Assembly: GCA_946886185.1 (NCBI GenBank) | Contig: CAMPIC010000201.1 | Coordinates: 1-5,988, forward strand | Source of the DNA: an uncultured bacterium | GTDB taxonomy: Bacteria; Eisenbacteria; RBG-16-71-46; CAIMUX01 | Length of the DNA: 5,988 bases | Direction of reading: 5' to 3' | Shown here: in pieces, positions 1-5,701 of the stretch | Layout of the letters: each line of letters begins with the position of its first letter | How positions within the stretch are numbered: the first letter of the stretch is position 1 | Translations under genes and position numbers: made by a program | Notes under the pieces: generated by a model | The model's database searches: none | Told to the model about the DNA's origin: nothing | The model's input: only the letters and a program-made list of their open reading frames with translations

Positions 1-981
1 GGGCGCCTCGGACTGGTCGACTTCGACGTCGTCGACCACACCAACCTCCACCGCCAGGTCATCCACGGCACGTCCGACGTCGGGCGATCCAAGCTCGCGT
101 CCGCGCGCGACTCGATCGCCGAGATCAATCCGAACGTGCAGGTCGAGTGTCATGAAGTGGCGCTCACTTCAAAGAACGCGATGGAGATCATACCGGGCTA
201 CGACATCGTCATCGATGGCACCGACAACTTCGCGACGCGCTATCTCGTGAACGACGTCTGCGTGCTCCTCGGCAAGCCGAACGTGTACGGCTCCATCTTC
301 CGGTTCGAAGGGCAAGCCTCGGTCTTCTGGGCGGAGCGCGGTCCGTGCTATCGCTGCCTCTTCCCCGAGCCTCCTCCACCGGGACTCGTTCCGAGCTGCG
401 CTGAAGGCGGCGTCCTCGGCGTCCTCCCGGGAGTGATCGGAATGATCCAGGCAACCGAGGCGGTCAAGCTGATCCTCGGCACCGGCGAGCCGCTCATCGG
501 AAGACTGCTCCTCTACGACGCGCTTTCGATGCGCTTTCGCGAGCTGAATCTCCGCAAGGATGCGGCGTGCGCGATCTGCGGAACCAACCCCACCATCCGG
601 GAGCTGATCGACTATGAAGTGTTTTGCGGGACGGCCCCGGTGAGCTCGAACAGAGAGGGAGGCGAAGTGGAACTGGAGCCGGAAGAACTGAATGCGCTGC
701 TTCAGCAAGGACGGCCGATTTCGTTGATCGATGTGCGCAACCGCCCCGAGTGGGACCTCTGCCGAATCGAGGGAGCGCGCCTCATCCCGCTTCCCGAGCT
801 GGAACGCCGTTTGAACGAGATCGGGCACGAGGACGAGATCGTGGTCTACTGCCGGAGCGGCATGCGAAGTCTGGCTGCGCGCGACTTCCTGGTATCCGCC
901 GGCTATTCGCGAGTGCGCAGCCTGCGCGGCGGGATCCTCGCCTGGGCCGACGAGATCCAGCCCGAGCTGCCCCGCTACTGA
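1..981 (+). CDS. moeB: MoeB/ThiF-type sulfur-carrier adenylyltransferase fused to rhodanese (5' truncated)
   Basis: The reading frame is open from base 1, so the N-terminus is missing; 326 residues are visible. Residues are numbered from the window edge. The first part matches the E1-like MoeB/ThiF/MOCS3 family, which adenylates the C-terminal glycine of a ubiquitin-like sulfur carrier (MoaD, ThiS or similar) in the cytoplasm. Visible landmarks are the VDFD strand (D9), NLHRQ (R18), K31 and the GTDN motif (D75), which match the ATP-binding residues of MoeB. The zinc cysteines are C116/C119 and C190/C193, and the likely catalytic cysteine is C133 in VPSCAEGG. The glycine-rich nucleotide loop lies before the window. 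From about residue 222 a rhodanese domain follows, with IDVRNRPEW and the active-site loop YCRSGMRS (C284), which would carry persulfide sulfur. Such fusions (MoeBR, eukaryotic MOCS3/Uba4) combine activation and sulfuration. The family is clear; whether the partner is MoaD, ThiS or a CysO-like carrier cannot be told here. A hairpin and T-run downstream probably end the transcript. Confidence 0.93.
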   Translation, partial: GRLGLVDFDVVDHTNLHRQVIHGTSDVGRSKLASARDSIAEINPNVQVECHEVALTSKNAMEIIPGYDIVIDGTDNFATRYLVNDVCVLLGKPNVYGSIFRFEGQASVFWAERGPCYRCLFPEPPPPGLVPSCAEGGVLGVLPGVIGMIQATEAVKLILGTGEPLIGRLLLYDALSMRFRELNLRKDAACAICGTNPTIRELIDYEVFCGTAPVSSNREGGEVELEPEELNALLQQGRPISLIDVRNRPEWDLCRIEGARLIPLPELERRLNEIGHEDEIVVYCRSGMRSLAARDFLVSAGYSRVRSLRGGILAWADEIQPELPRY

Positions 982-1082
982 TACGTCCTCTCCTCAGAAC
1001 GTCTTCGACCGGATCTTCACGGAAAGCCGGGACTCCGCAGCGGCTTCGTCGCCTGCACCGCGCCTCATCAGCGCCCTGAAGT

Positions 1083-1225
1083 GTGACTGGCCGCCGAGTC
1101 ATCAGCGGCCAGTCCAGTTTCTGATCGCATCCCGGGATGGACCGGCCGCCGGGTTATCAGCGGCCAGTCCAGTTTTTTGATCGCATCCCGGGTTGGACTG
1201 GCAGCCGGTTCTCAGCCGCCAGCCC
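1083..1225. repeat. Tandem 55-56 bp repeat, about 2.6 copies, each with a GC-rich hairpin
   Basis: The unit consists of a hairpin and then a linker. Copy 1 has a perfect 10-bp stem (1085-1094 with 1105-1114). Copy 2 has an 11-bp stem with one mismatch (1139-1149 with 1160-1170). Copy 3 has an 11-bp stem with two mismatches (1195-1205 with 1215-1225) and ends without its linker. Loops are 10, 10 and 9 bases, and all end in TCA. The two complete linkers share GATCGCATCCCGGG; in copy 1 this includes the perfect palindrome ATCCCGGGAT (1129-1138). Spacing between copies is 55 and 56 bases. The differences in copy 2 and copy 3 reduce perfect pairing compared with copy 1. Possible roles are a duplicated transcription terminator or a dispersed intergenic repeat of this genome. 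I do not recognise it as a named family. Confidence 0.85.
1139..1178 (+). terminator. Probable rho-independent terminator after the MoeB-rhodanese gene
   Basis: The stem GGACCGGCCGC (1139-1149) pairs with GCGGCCAGTCC (1160-1170) with one C-A mismatch and a 10-base loop. Two bases later comes a run of six T (1173-1178). It sits about 160 bases after the upstream stop codon. The first repeat copy has a better stem but only a three-T run (1118-1120), so copy 2 is the best terminator candidate. The T-run serves the + strand only; I see no equivalent for the kelch gene on the other strand. Confidence 0.6.
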
Positions 1226-1231
1226 GGGCGT

Positions 1232-2440
1232 TTACCGCATTACCGTGATCGATCGAGACACGATGCCGCTGGGCGCGGAGAAGGTCAGGAAGTATTTCCC
1301 CGTGCTCAATCCCTGCGGAAGCTGCAGCGCGACACCGTCGTTCTGCAGCGTTCCGATACGGCGTCCATCTGCACCGAGGAGACGCACGGACGCATCCTCG
1401 AATCCCTCGGGCAGACGCAGCATCTGGATGCGATCGCCCATCACCGGATTGGGATAGAGCGTCAACGCCAGCTCGCGCCCGTCCGCGCCACCCGTGCTCG
1501 AGGGATCGCGCAGCTCGTACTTCCAGAGGTCGTGCTCCTGCCGCACGGTGCTCGTTCCCGACATGATGTAGACCACGCCGTCGATGACCCAGCTGGCCGG
1601 AGCCCATCGGCCGGAGCCCGGATGCGGAGGAAGCTGGACCCAGCTGTCAGCGGCCGGGTCGTACTCCCAGAACTCACCGGTCGGCAGGGAATCGTGATCG
1701 TCGCCCTGCCCGCTCAGCACGTATCCCTTGCCCCCGTAGGAGAACTGGGTCCCCGCAACGCGCCCTTCGGCGGGGAAGTCCTGCATCCGCGTCCAGGTCA
1801 AGTTCACCGGATCGAAGCGGTAGAAATCGTTGTAGATCAGCGCGCCATGTCCGAACCCGACGTACGGCACGTTCCCGATGTTGAAGTAGAACGGATGATG
1901 GCGCGTCGGACCGGTCAGATCCGCTCTCCGGACCCAGGTGTTGTTCGCGATGCTGTATTCCCACCAGTCGCGAAGGTTGCCGCCGGCGCCGCCTCCCGTC
2001 CCGACGAAGATCTTGCCGTCGTCGGTGATGATGAACGCGGGATGCGTCCGTCCCGCACCGGGCAGAGACGCGAGCTGCGTCCAGGCTCCGTCTTCCGGGT
2101 CGTACTCCCACAGATCGTTCAGGTAGACCCCGGCGATTCCGAATCCCAGATACGCCTTGTTGCCGTACGTTCCGCCGTAGGCATAGCTGCGATCCGGTCC
2201 CGGGAAGTCGGGCAGGATCTCCCAGGTATTGGTGCTCGGATCGTATCGATAGAAGTCGTCGCTCGTGCCGGTGGAGGTGGTGGTGCCGGTCGCGGCGTAG
2301 CCGTAGCCATCGAGCACGAACGTGACGGCGTGGTGGCGGCCCGGTCCGGGCATGTCCGCGAGCTGTGTCCAATCTTGAGCATTCGCGGACGTTGCACACA
2401 GGGCCATCGCGATCGCACACAAGGCCAGTTGCTTCGACAT
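1232..2440 (-). CDS. Secreted kelch-repeat beta-propeller protein with T9SS type A-like sorting domain
   Basis: The start at 2440 was chosen because AGGAAGGA lies 10 bases upstream and the protein then opens with a good signal peptide. The upstream in-frame extension is Arg-rich and unlike a protein start. The product has 402 residues. Residues 1-21 form a Sec signal peptide (hydrophobic core LALCAIAMALCA) with likely cleavage after SANA. Residues about 23-312 contain six kelch repeats, each built around a W-x-x-L/R opening, P-G-x-x-R-x, a paired aromatic/Gly strand and closing (F/W)(Y/W)xYDP. This predicts a six-bladed propeller. Residues about 325-402 resemble the Por-type secretion tail: they begin ALTLYPNPV, continue through SVRLLGADGRRIG, and end GKYFLTF...RSITVMR. 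In Bacteroidota such tails direct export by the type IX system and surface attachment. The ligand or function is unknown. The gene stands alone, convergent with moeB and divergent from liuB. One hand-counted 60-base line is 58% GC and another 65%, slightly below the liu genes. Confidence 0.9.
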   Translation of the reverse strand: MSKQLALCAIAMALCATSANAQDWTQLADMPGPGRHHAVTFVLDGYGYAATGTTTSTGTSDDFYRYDPSTNTWEILPDFPGPDRSYAYGGTYGNKAYLGFGIAGVYLNDLWEYDPEDGAWTQLASLPGAGRTHPAFIITDDGKIFVGTGGGAGGNLRDWWEYSIANNTWVRRADLTGPTRHHPFYFNIGNVPYVGFGHGALIYNDFYRFDPVNLTWTRMQDFPAEGRVAGTQFSYGGKGYVLSGQGDDHDSLPTGEFWEYDPAADSWVQLPPHPGSGRWAPASWVIDGVVYIMSGTSTVRQEHDLWKYELRDPSSTGGADGRELALTLYPNPVMGDRIQMLRLPEGFEDASVRLLGADGRRIGTLQNDGVALQLPQGLSTGKYFLTFSAPSGIVSRSITVMR

Positions 2441-2450
2441 GAGTGGGGTG

Positions 2451-2458
2451 TCCTTCCT
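2451..2458 (-). promoter_or_regulatory. Ribosome binding site of the kelch gene
   Basis: Read on the minus strand this is AGGAAGGA, a strong Shine-Dalgarno match 10 bases before the ATG at 2440. It decides the start: the longer open frame reaching up to 2575 would place this site inside the coding region and hide the signal peptide. Confidence 0.75.
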
Positions 2459-2556
2459 GGAAAGCGACGGGCGCTTCGCGCTGAGAACCCGACGATGATG
2501 GAGAGCGCAGGAGCGTCGGACGGCTGCCCGGCCGCGAGCCGCTCGATCGCAATCGC

Positions 2557-2580
2557 GAGAGATCCGTGCGGGCATCTCTC
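2557..2580. other. Inverted repeat (7-bp stem) in the kelch leader region
   Basis: GAGAGAT (2557-2563) pairs perfectly with ATCTCTC (2574-2580) around a 10-base GC-rich loop. It lies between the candidate promoter and the ribosome binding site of the kelch gene, so it would be in the 5' leader. It might be a leader hairpin, an operator or chance. Nothing else supports a function. Confidence 0.35.
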
Positions 2581-2595
2581 AGGAACGTGGAAAGA

Positions 2596-2624
2596 AGGAT
2601 ACGGGAAACTCCTGACTGGAACAA
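2596..2624 (-). promoter_or_regulatory. Candidate promoter for the kelch gene
   Basis: On the minus strand TTGTTC (2624-2619) is followed after 17 bases by TATCCT (2601-2596). The -10 matches the sigma-70 consensus at 4 of 6 positions and the -35 at only 3 of 6, so this is weak. It would give a leader of roughly 150 bases. An inverted repeat with arms ACTGG/CCAGT (2615-2629) overlaps the -35 and could be an operator. If the host is a Bacteroidota its promoter rules differ, and I found no TAnnTTTG element here. Confidence 0.25.
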
Positions 2625-2932
2625 CCAGTGCGAGTCGGACTGAGCGATCAGGTCAACTCGGTGGGATCCAGTCGGTCACTCGGATGCGGTCGATCGACTG
2701 ATGATACGAATCGGAGTCGAGGAAGGTGGATCCGACCATGCTGCGTCAACCGTAAGCAGATGTGAGCGCAGGTGCTTTTGCCGTGCGCCCATCGTTCTGG
2801 TCGGTGTTGCCGTGTTTGCTGGCCGACTGCTACCGTCCGACTCCGATGTCCAGGCTCCGCTCTCACGACCTCGCGCCGGTGTGGTGCTGGAGCCGAACGT
2901 AGATCCTGGTCTCGGACCGAAACGGAATCAGA

Positions 2933-4540
2933 ATGGAATTTCTCTCCTCCCAGCTCGATACGACGAGCCCCGAGTTCGCGGCCAATCGCGCGCACCATCT
3001 GAAGCTTCGCGACGACCTGCGCGATCTCCACGCGCGGGCGCGCGCGGGCGGATCGGATGAAGCGCGAGCGCGGCACGAGTCGCGAGGCAAGCTCTTCGTG
3101 CGCGACCGCATCGAGCGCCTGCTCGATCGCAACAGCCCGTTCCTCGAGCTTTCTCCCCTGGCCGGGCACGAGCTCTATGAGGATTGGGTGCCGGCGGGCG
3201 GGATCGTCACCGGAATCGGACGAGTCGAGGGCGTCGAGTGCATGATCGTGGCCAACGACGCCACGGTCAAAGGCGGCACCTATCACCCCATCACGGTGCG
3301 CAAGCATATCCGCGCCCAGGAGATCGCGCTCGAGAACCGGCTTCCTTGCATCTACCTGGTCGACTCCGGAGGCGCGTTCCTCCCTCTGCAAGATCAGGTG
3401 TTTCCGGATGAAAAGCACTTCGGTCGGATCTTCTACAACCAGGCGCAGCTCTCCGCGAACAAGATCCCGCAGATCGCCGCGGTGATGGGCTCGTGCACCG
3501 CCGGTGGCGCATACGTGCCGGCGATGTCGGACGAATCGGTGATCGTCAAAGGAAACGGCACCATCTTCCTCGCCGGTCCGCCTCTGGTGAAGGCCGCGAC
3601 CGGAGAAGAAGTCTCCGCGGAAGATCTCGGAGGCGCGGACGTCCACTCGCGCATCTCCGGGGTGACCGATCACATGGCCGAGGACGATGCGCATGCGCTG
3701 GAGATCGTGCGCTCCATCGTGCACCACCTCAACTGGACCAAGCGCGTGACTCTCGCGGTGCGCGCGCCGGAGGAGCCCGCCTATCCGTCCGAGGAGATCT
3801 ACGGCGTTCTTCCGGCCGATCTGCGCCGCCCGTTCGACGTCCGCGAAGTGATCGCGCGTCTCGTGGACGGAAGCCGCTTTCACGAATTCAAAGCGCTCTA
3901 CGGAACCACGCTCGTGACCGGCTTCGCGCATCTGCACGGCTATCCGATCGGAATCGTCGCGAACAACGGCATCCTCTTCTCCGAAAGCTCCGTCAAAGGA
4001 GCCCACTTCATCGAGCTCTGCGCGCAGCGCGGCGTTCCGATCCTCTTCCTGCAGAACATCACCGGGTTCATGGTCGGCAGCAAATACGAGTCGGGCGGAA
4101 TCGCCAAGGATGGAGCCAAGCTCGTGCAAGCGGTCGCGACCGCGGCGGTGCCGAAGATCACGGTGATCATCGGCGGCTCTTTCGGAGCGGGCAACTACGG
4201 CATGTGCGGCCGCGCGTACGGACCGCGCTTTCTCTTCATGTGGCCCAACGCGCGCATCTCGGTCATGGGAGGCGAGCAAGCCGCGAGCGTGCTCGTGACG
4301 GTGAAGCGTGACCAGCTCGCGGCCAAGCAGCAGGAGCTCTCCCCCGAACAGGAGGAGGAGATCCGCCGTCCGATCCTCGACAAGTACGAACGCGAGGGGC
4401 ATCCCTACTACTCGAGCGCGCGCCTGTGGGACGATGGGGTCCTCGAGCCGGGCGAAACCCGCGCGGCGCTGGCTCTCGCGCTCTCGGCGGCGCTCAACGC
4501 CCCCATCCCGGAGACACGCTTCCCCGTGTTCCGGATGTAG
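2933..4540 (+). CDS. liuB: 3-methylcrotonyl-CoA carboxylase, carboxyltransferase (beta) subunit
   Basis: The product has 535 residues, the usual length for the MCC beta subunit (LiuB/MccB, human MCCC2). In leucine and isovalerate catabolism this cytoplasmic subunit moves CO2 from carboxybiotin on the alpha subunit to 3-methylcrotonyl-CoA, giving 3-methylglutaconyl-CoA. The N-terminal crotonase-like half contains [45 protein letters not shown] and the oxyanion-type motif [16 protein letters not shown] (around residues 186-200). The C-terminal half contains [50 protein letters not shown] (from residue 414) and [15 protein letters not shown], and ends [13 protein letters not shown] as in known MCC beta chains. 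The start fits the family N-terminus ([12 protein letters not shown]), although only a weak GGA lies 6 bases upstream. Geranyl-CoA carboxylase beta is the closest alternative, but the liuC neighbour favours MCC. liuC begins 8 bases after the stop, implying one operon. The biotin-bearing alpha subunit is not in the window. Confidence 0.95.
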   Translation: MEFLSSQLDTTSPEFAANRAHHLKLRDDLRDLHARARAGGSDEARARHESRGKLFVRDRIERLLDRNSPFLELSPLAGHELYEDWVPAGGIVTGIGRVEGVECMIVANDATVKGGTYHPITVRKHIRAQEIALENRLPCIYLVDSGGAFLPLQDQVFPDEKHFGRIFYNQAQLSANKIPQIAAVMGSCTAGGAYVPAMSDESVIVKGNGTIFLAGPPLVKAATGEEVSAEDLGGADVHSRISGVTDHMAEDDAHALEIVRSIVHHLNWTKRVTLAVRAPEEPAYPSEEIYGVLPADLRRPFDVREVIARLVDGSRFHEFKALYGTTLVTGFAHLHGYPIGIVANNGILFSESSVKGAHFIELCAQRGVPILFLQNITGFMVGSKYESGGIAKDGAKLVQAVATAAVPKITVIIGGSFGAGNYGMCGRAYGPRFLFMWPNARISVMGGEQAASVLVTVKRDQLAAKQQELSPEQEEEIRRPILDKYEREGHPYYSSARLWDDGVLEPGETRAALALALSAALNAPIPETRFPVFRM

Positions 4541-4543
4541 AGG
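4539..4543 (+). promoter_or_regulatory. Ribosome binding site of liuC
   Basis: AGAGG overlaps the liuB stop codon and lies 5 bases before the ATG at 4549. It supports that start over an ATG in the same frame at 4426, inside liuB, whose extra 41 residues have no crotonase character. The arrangement suggests translational coupling of the two genes. Confidence 0.6.
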
Positions 4544-4548
4544 TCCTC

Positions 4549-5373
4549 ATGAACAAGCTCGCCATCATCGACCATGGTCCGATCCGTGAGATCCGGCTGC
4601 AGCGACCGGACGTCCACAACGCGTTCGATCCGGAGCTCATCGCCGCGCTGAAGAGCGCGTTCACCGAAGCGAGCCAGGCGGATCTTCGAGGCGTGCTCCT
4701 CTCCTCGGTCGGGAAGTCGTTCTGCGCGGGAGCCGATCTCGAATACATGCGCTCGATCGCGAGCTGGGGCGAACAGGAGAATCTCGCCGACGCGCAGCGC
4801 CTCTCCGCGATGCTCCGCTCCATCCGCGAGTGTCCGCACTATGTGATCGCGCGCGTGCACGGAGCAGCGCTGGGAGGCGGGACGGGACTGTTGGCGGCCT
4901 GCGATCTCGTCATCGCTTCGAGCGAAGCGATCTTCGGCTTCACGGAAGCGCGGCTCGGCATCTTGCCGGCCGTCATTTCTCCGTTCGTGATCGAGCGCAT
5001 CGGCGCGGCGCACGCCCGCGCGCACTTCCCCACCGGAGTCCGCTTCGGCACCCAGGAGGCGTTGCGCATCGGTCTGGTCGATCAGGTAGTCGCTCCCGCC
5101 GAGCTCGACGATTCGGTCGCCCGAGCATTCGGCGCGCTCCTCGCCGCCGCTCCTCAGGCGGCGCGGGAGGCCAAGTCTCTTGTCGCCTCGGTCGCGGCCT
5201 CGTTGCCGCTGCAAGGCGAGAATCCCATCTTCGCGGAGACGGCGAAGCGCATCGCGCGGCTCCGCGCTTCGGAAGAAGCGCAGGAAGGAATGCGCGCGTT
5301 CTTCGAGAAGCGCCCCCCTCGCTGGGTCACTCCTGTACCCCCGTTGACAACTCCTTCTGACCATGACCTGTAG
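4549..5373 (+). CDS. liuC: Methylglutaconyl-CoA hydratase (enoyl-CoA hydratase/crotonase family)
   Basis: The product has 274 residues, a normal crotonase length. It should hydrate 3-methylglutaconyl-CoA to 3-hydroxy-3-methylglutaryl-CoA, the step after the liuB reaction. The first oxyanion-hole segment is SFCAGADLEYM (A60-D63) and the second is GAALGGGTGLLAACD (residues 106-119). The acid/base glutamate is E133 in GFTEARLGILPAVISPFV. The position of the other crotonase glutamate (Glu144 of rat crotonase) is G113. From memory, bacterial LiuC-type hydratases share this Gly, the PA(V/T)I(S/A)P(F/Y)V segment and the EGQEG-R-AF-EKR-P-W ending, here EEAQEGMRAFFEKRPPRW. The last 14 residues (VTPVPPLTTPSDHDL region) extend past the usual family end. 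The gene follows liuB by 8 bases and is probably cotranscribed and coupled. A generic enoyl-CoA hydratase is the alternative if the context is ignored. Confidence 0.9.
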   Translation: MNKLAIIDHGPIREIRLQRPDVHNAFDPELIAALKSAFTEASQADLRGVLLSSVGKSFCAGADLEYMRSIASWGEQENLADAQRLSAMLRSIRECPHYVIARVHGAALGGGTGLLAACDLVIASSEAIFGFTEARLGILPAVISPFVIERIGAAHARAHFPTGVRFGTQEALRIGLVDQVVAPAELDDSVARAFGALLAAAPQAAREAKSLVASVAASLPLQGENPIFAETAKRIARLRASEEAQEGMRAFFEKRPPRWVTPVPPLTTPSDHDL

Positions 5374-5380
5374 AGATCGT

Positions 5381-5395
5381 CGTGCGAAACGCACG
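5381..5395 (+). other. Short hairpin just after the liuC stop
   Basis: CGTGCG (5381-5386) and CGCACG (5390-5395) pair perfectly around an AAA triloop, 7 bases after the liuC stop codon. It has no T-run, so it is not a classical rho-independent terminator. It could stabilise the 3' end of the liu transcript. Confidence 0.45.
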
Positions 5396-5446
5396 CCGGC
5401 TTGCGAAATCGGAGCGAATTCGGCCTACCCTCGCACCGCTCCGGCA

Positions 5447-5462
5447 CGGCTCGCTCGAGCCG
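5447..5462. other. Near-perfect 16-base palindrome
   Basis: The arms CGGCTCG (5447-5453) and CGAGCCG (5456-5462) are perfectly inverted around CT. The two-base centre is too short for a hairpin loop of that stem, so a dimeric protein-binding site is more likely than an RNA structure, if it has any function. In 65-70% GC DNA such GC-rich palindromes also arise by chance. Confidence 0.4.
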
Positions 5463-5473
5463 CAGCGGGTGAC

Positions 5474-5490
5474 CAGGCCCAATTGGGCTG
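5474..5490. promoter_or_regulatory. Palindrome, possible operator
   Basis: GCCCAATTGGGC (5477-5488) is a perfect 12-base palindrome. Counting one bulged G at 5477, pairing extends as CAG(G)CCCAATTGGGCTG across 5474-5490. An AT core flanked by GC arms, in an intergenic region upstream of a gene, looks like a dimeric repressor site. No regulator is encoded nearby to assign it to. Confidence 0.4.
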
Positions 5491-5514
5491 TTCTCCGTCG
5501 CCGGGACTCGGTAG

Positions 5515-5544
5515 CTGGCGCCGCGCAACTTAGGTTCGGCGCAG
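5515..5544 (+). other. Bulged hairpin upstream of the lipoprotein gene
   Basis: GCGCCG (5518-5523) pairs with CGGCGC (5537-5542). Inside it, after a 3-base CGC bulge, AAC (5527-5529) pairs with GTT (5534-5536), leaving the tetraloop TTAG. Outside it, after one bulged G, CT pairs with AG (5515-5516 with 5543-5544). The total is about 11 pairs. No T-run follows. It could be part of a structured leader or a leftover terminator of liuC; I do not recognise a riboswitch class. Confidence 0.4.
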
Positions 5545-5624
5545 CGAGTCAATCGACCCCACGCACCTGGGCGAATCCCTCACCGGAAAGACCCTGTCCC
5601 ACACGCAACCCTTCGCTTTTGCCC

Positions 5625-5630
5625 GATAAT
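5625..5630 (+). promoter_or_regulatory. Candidate -10 element for the lipoprotein gene
   Basis: GATAAT matches the sigma-70 -10 consensus TATAAT at 5 of 6 positions and lies about 70 bases before the lipoprotein start, a reasonable leader length. At 16-18 bases upstream there is no -35 resemblance and there is no extended TGn, so the call is weak. A perfect TTGACA exists at 5344-5349 inside liuC, but it is too far away for this -10 and has no good partner of its own. Confidence 0.3.
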
Positions 5631-5691
5631 TGCGTCATGGCACACGAATTCCTTCCTTTCTCTCAACAAGGGCGCTATCCACCGCCCAGAC

Positions 5692-5700
5692 GGGAGAGGA
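5692..5700 (+). promoter_or_regulatory. Ribosome binding site of the lipoprotein gene
   Basis: GGGAGAGGA contains two overlapping Shine-Dalgarno-like cores. GGGAG is 5 bases from the first ATG (5702) and 8 from the second (5705). AGAGG is 2 and 5 bases away respectively, so the second ATG is at least as well placed. Confidence 0.6.
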
Positions 5701-5701
5701 A

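Larger units (their letters stand above)
982..1231. other. Convergent intergenic region with hairpin repeats
   Basis: This gap separates the stop of the MoeB-rhodanese gene from the stop of the convergently transcribed kelch gene. Bases 982-1082 show nothing recognisable. Bases 1083-1225 hold a tandem array of hairpin-bearing units, listed separately. Short open frames crossing the region have no recognisable protein character and run through the hairpin repeats, so I call no gene here. Confidence 0.75.
2441..2932. other. Divergent intergenic region, no gene seen
   Basis: About 490 bases separate the start of the kelch gene (-) from the start of liuB (+), so both promoters should lie here. 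Open frames crossing it give Arg/Ser/Pro-rich translations without domains and overlap known genes, so I call no protein. Visible structure is limited. There is a weak minus-strand promoter candidate around 2596-2624 with an overlapping inverted repeat, a 7-bp-stem hairpin at 2557-2580, and the 10-base palindrome GTCGATCGAC at 2689-2698. For liuB the best guess is TTGCCG at 2807-2812 with TACCGT 18 bases later (2831-2836), which is too weak to call. I see no copy of the MerR-type LiuR operator known from Proteobacteria. Confidence 0.6.
5374..5701. other. Intergenic region rich in palindromes, no gene called
   Basis: This 328-base gap lies between liuC and the lipoprotein gene. It holds several inverted repeats listed separately: a 6-bp hairpin at 5381-5395, a 16-base near-palindrome at 5447-5462, a palindrome at 5474-5490 and a bulged hairpin at 5515-5544. 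A good -10-like GATAAT lies at 5625-5630. A GTG-started open frame (5382-5705) crosses the gap and overlaps the next start by ATGA, but its Arg/Pro-rich translation shows no domain, so I leave it uncalled. No T-rich terminator follows liuC. Confidence 0.6.

Noticed and set aside
1193..2701. A 502-codon plus-strand open frame opposite the kelch gene
   Set aside because: The minus-strand frame has a signal peptide, six kelch repeats and a sorting tail; the plus-strand translation is its shadow.
2701..3060. Open frame of 119 codons crossing the start of liuB
   Set aside because: It overlaps the N-terminal coding region of liuB in another frame and shows no domain or convincing ribosome binding site.
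2648..4402. A 584-codon open frame on the minus strand opposite liuB
   Set aside because: It is antisense to a clear carboxyltransferase gene, its translation is rich in Arg, His, Asp and Val in the pattern of a reverse-strand shadow in high-GC DNA, and it has no recognisable domain.
4861..4953. Loss of one catalytic glutamate in LiuC (Gly113), suggesting an inactive hydratase
   Set aside because: Bacterial LiuC-type hydratases, as I remember them, commonly have Gly at this place and keep the second Glu (here E133), so this looks like a family trait and not decay.
5344..5349. Perfect TTGACA near the end of liuC as a promoter -35
   Set aside because: At 16-19 bases downstream there is no good -10 (best match 3 of 6), and it lies within coding sequence over 350 bases before the next start.
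5561..5620. Faint resemblance to a c-di-GMP-I riboswitch (CACGCACCTGGGC, later ACACGCAACCC)
   Set aside because: The conserved core, the GNAA loop with its receptor and the paired P1 helix cannot be aligned; only short C/A-rich strings match.
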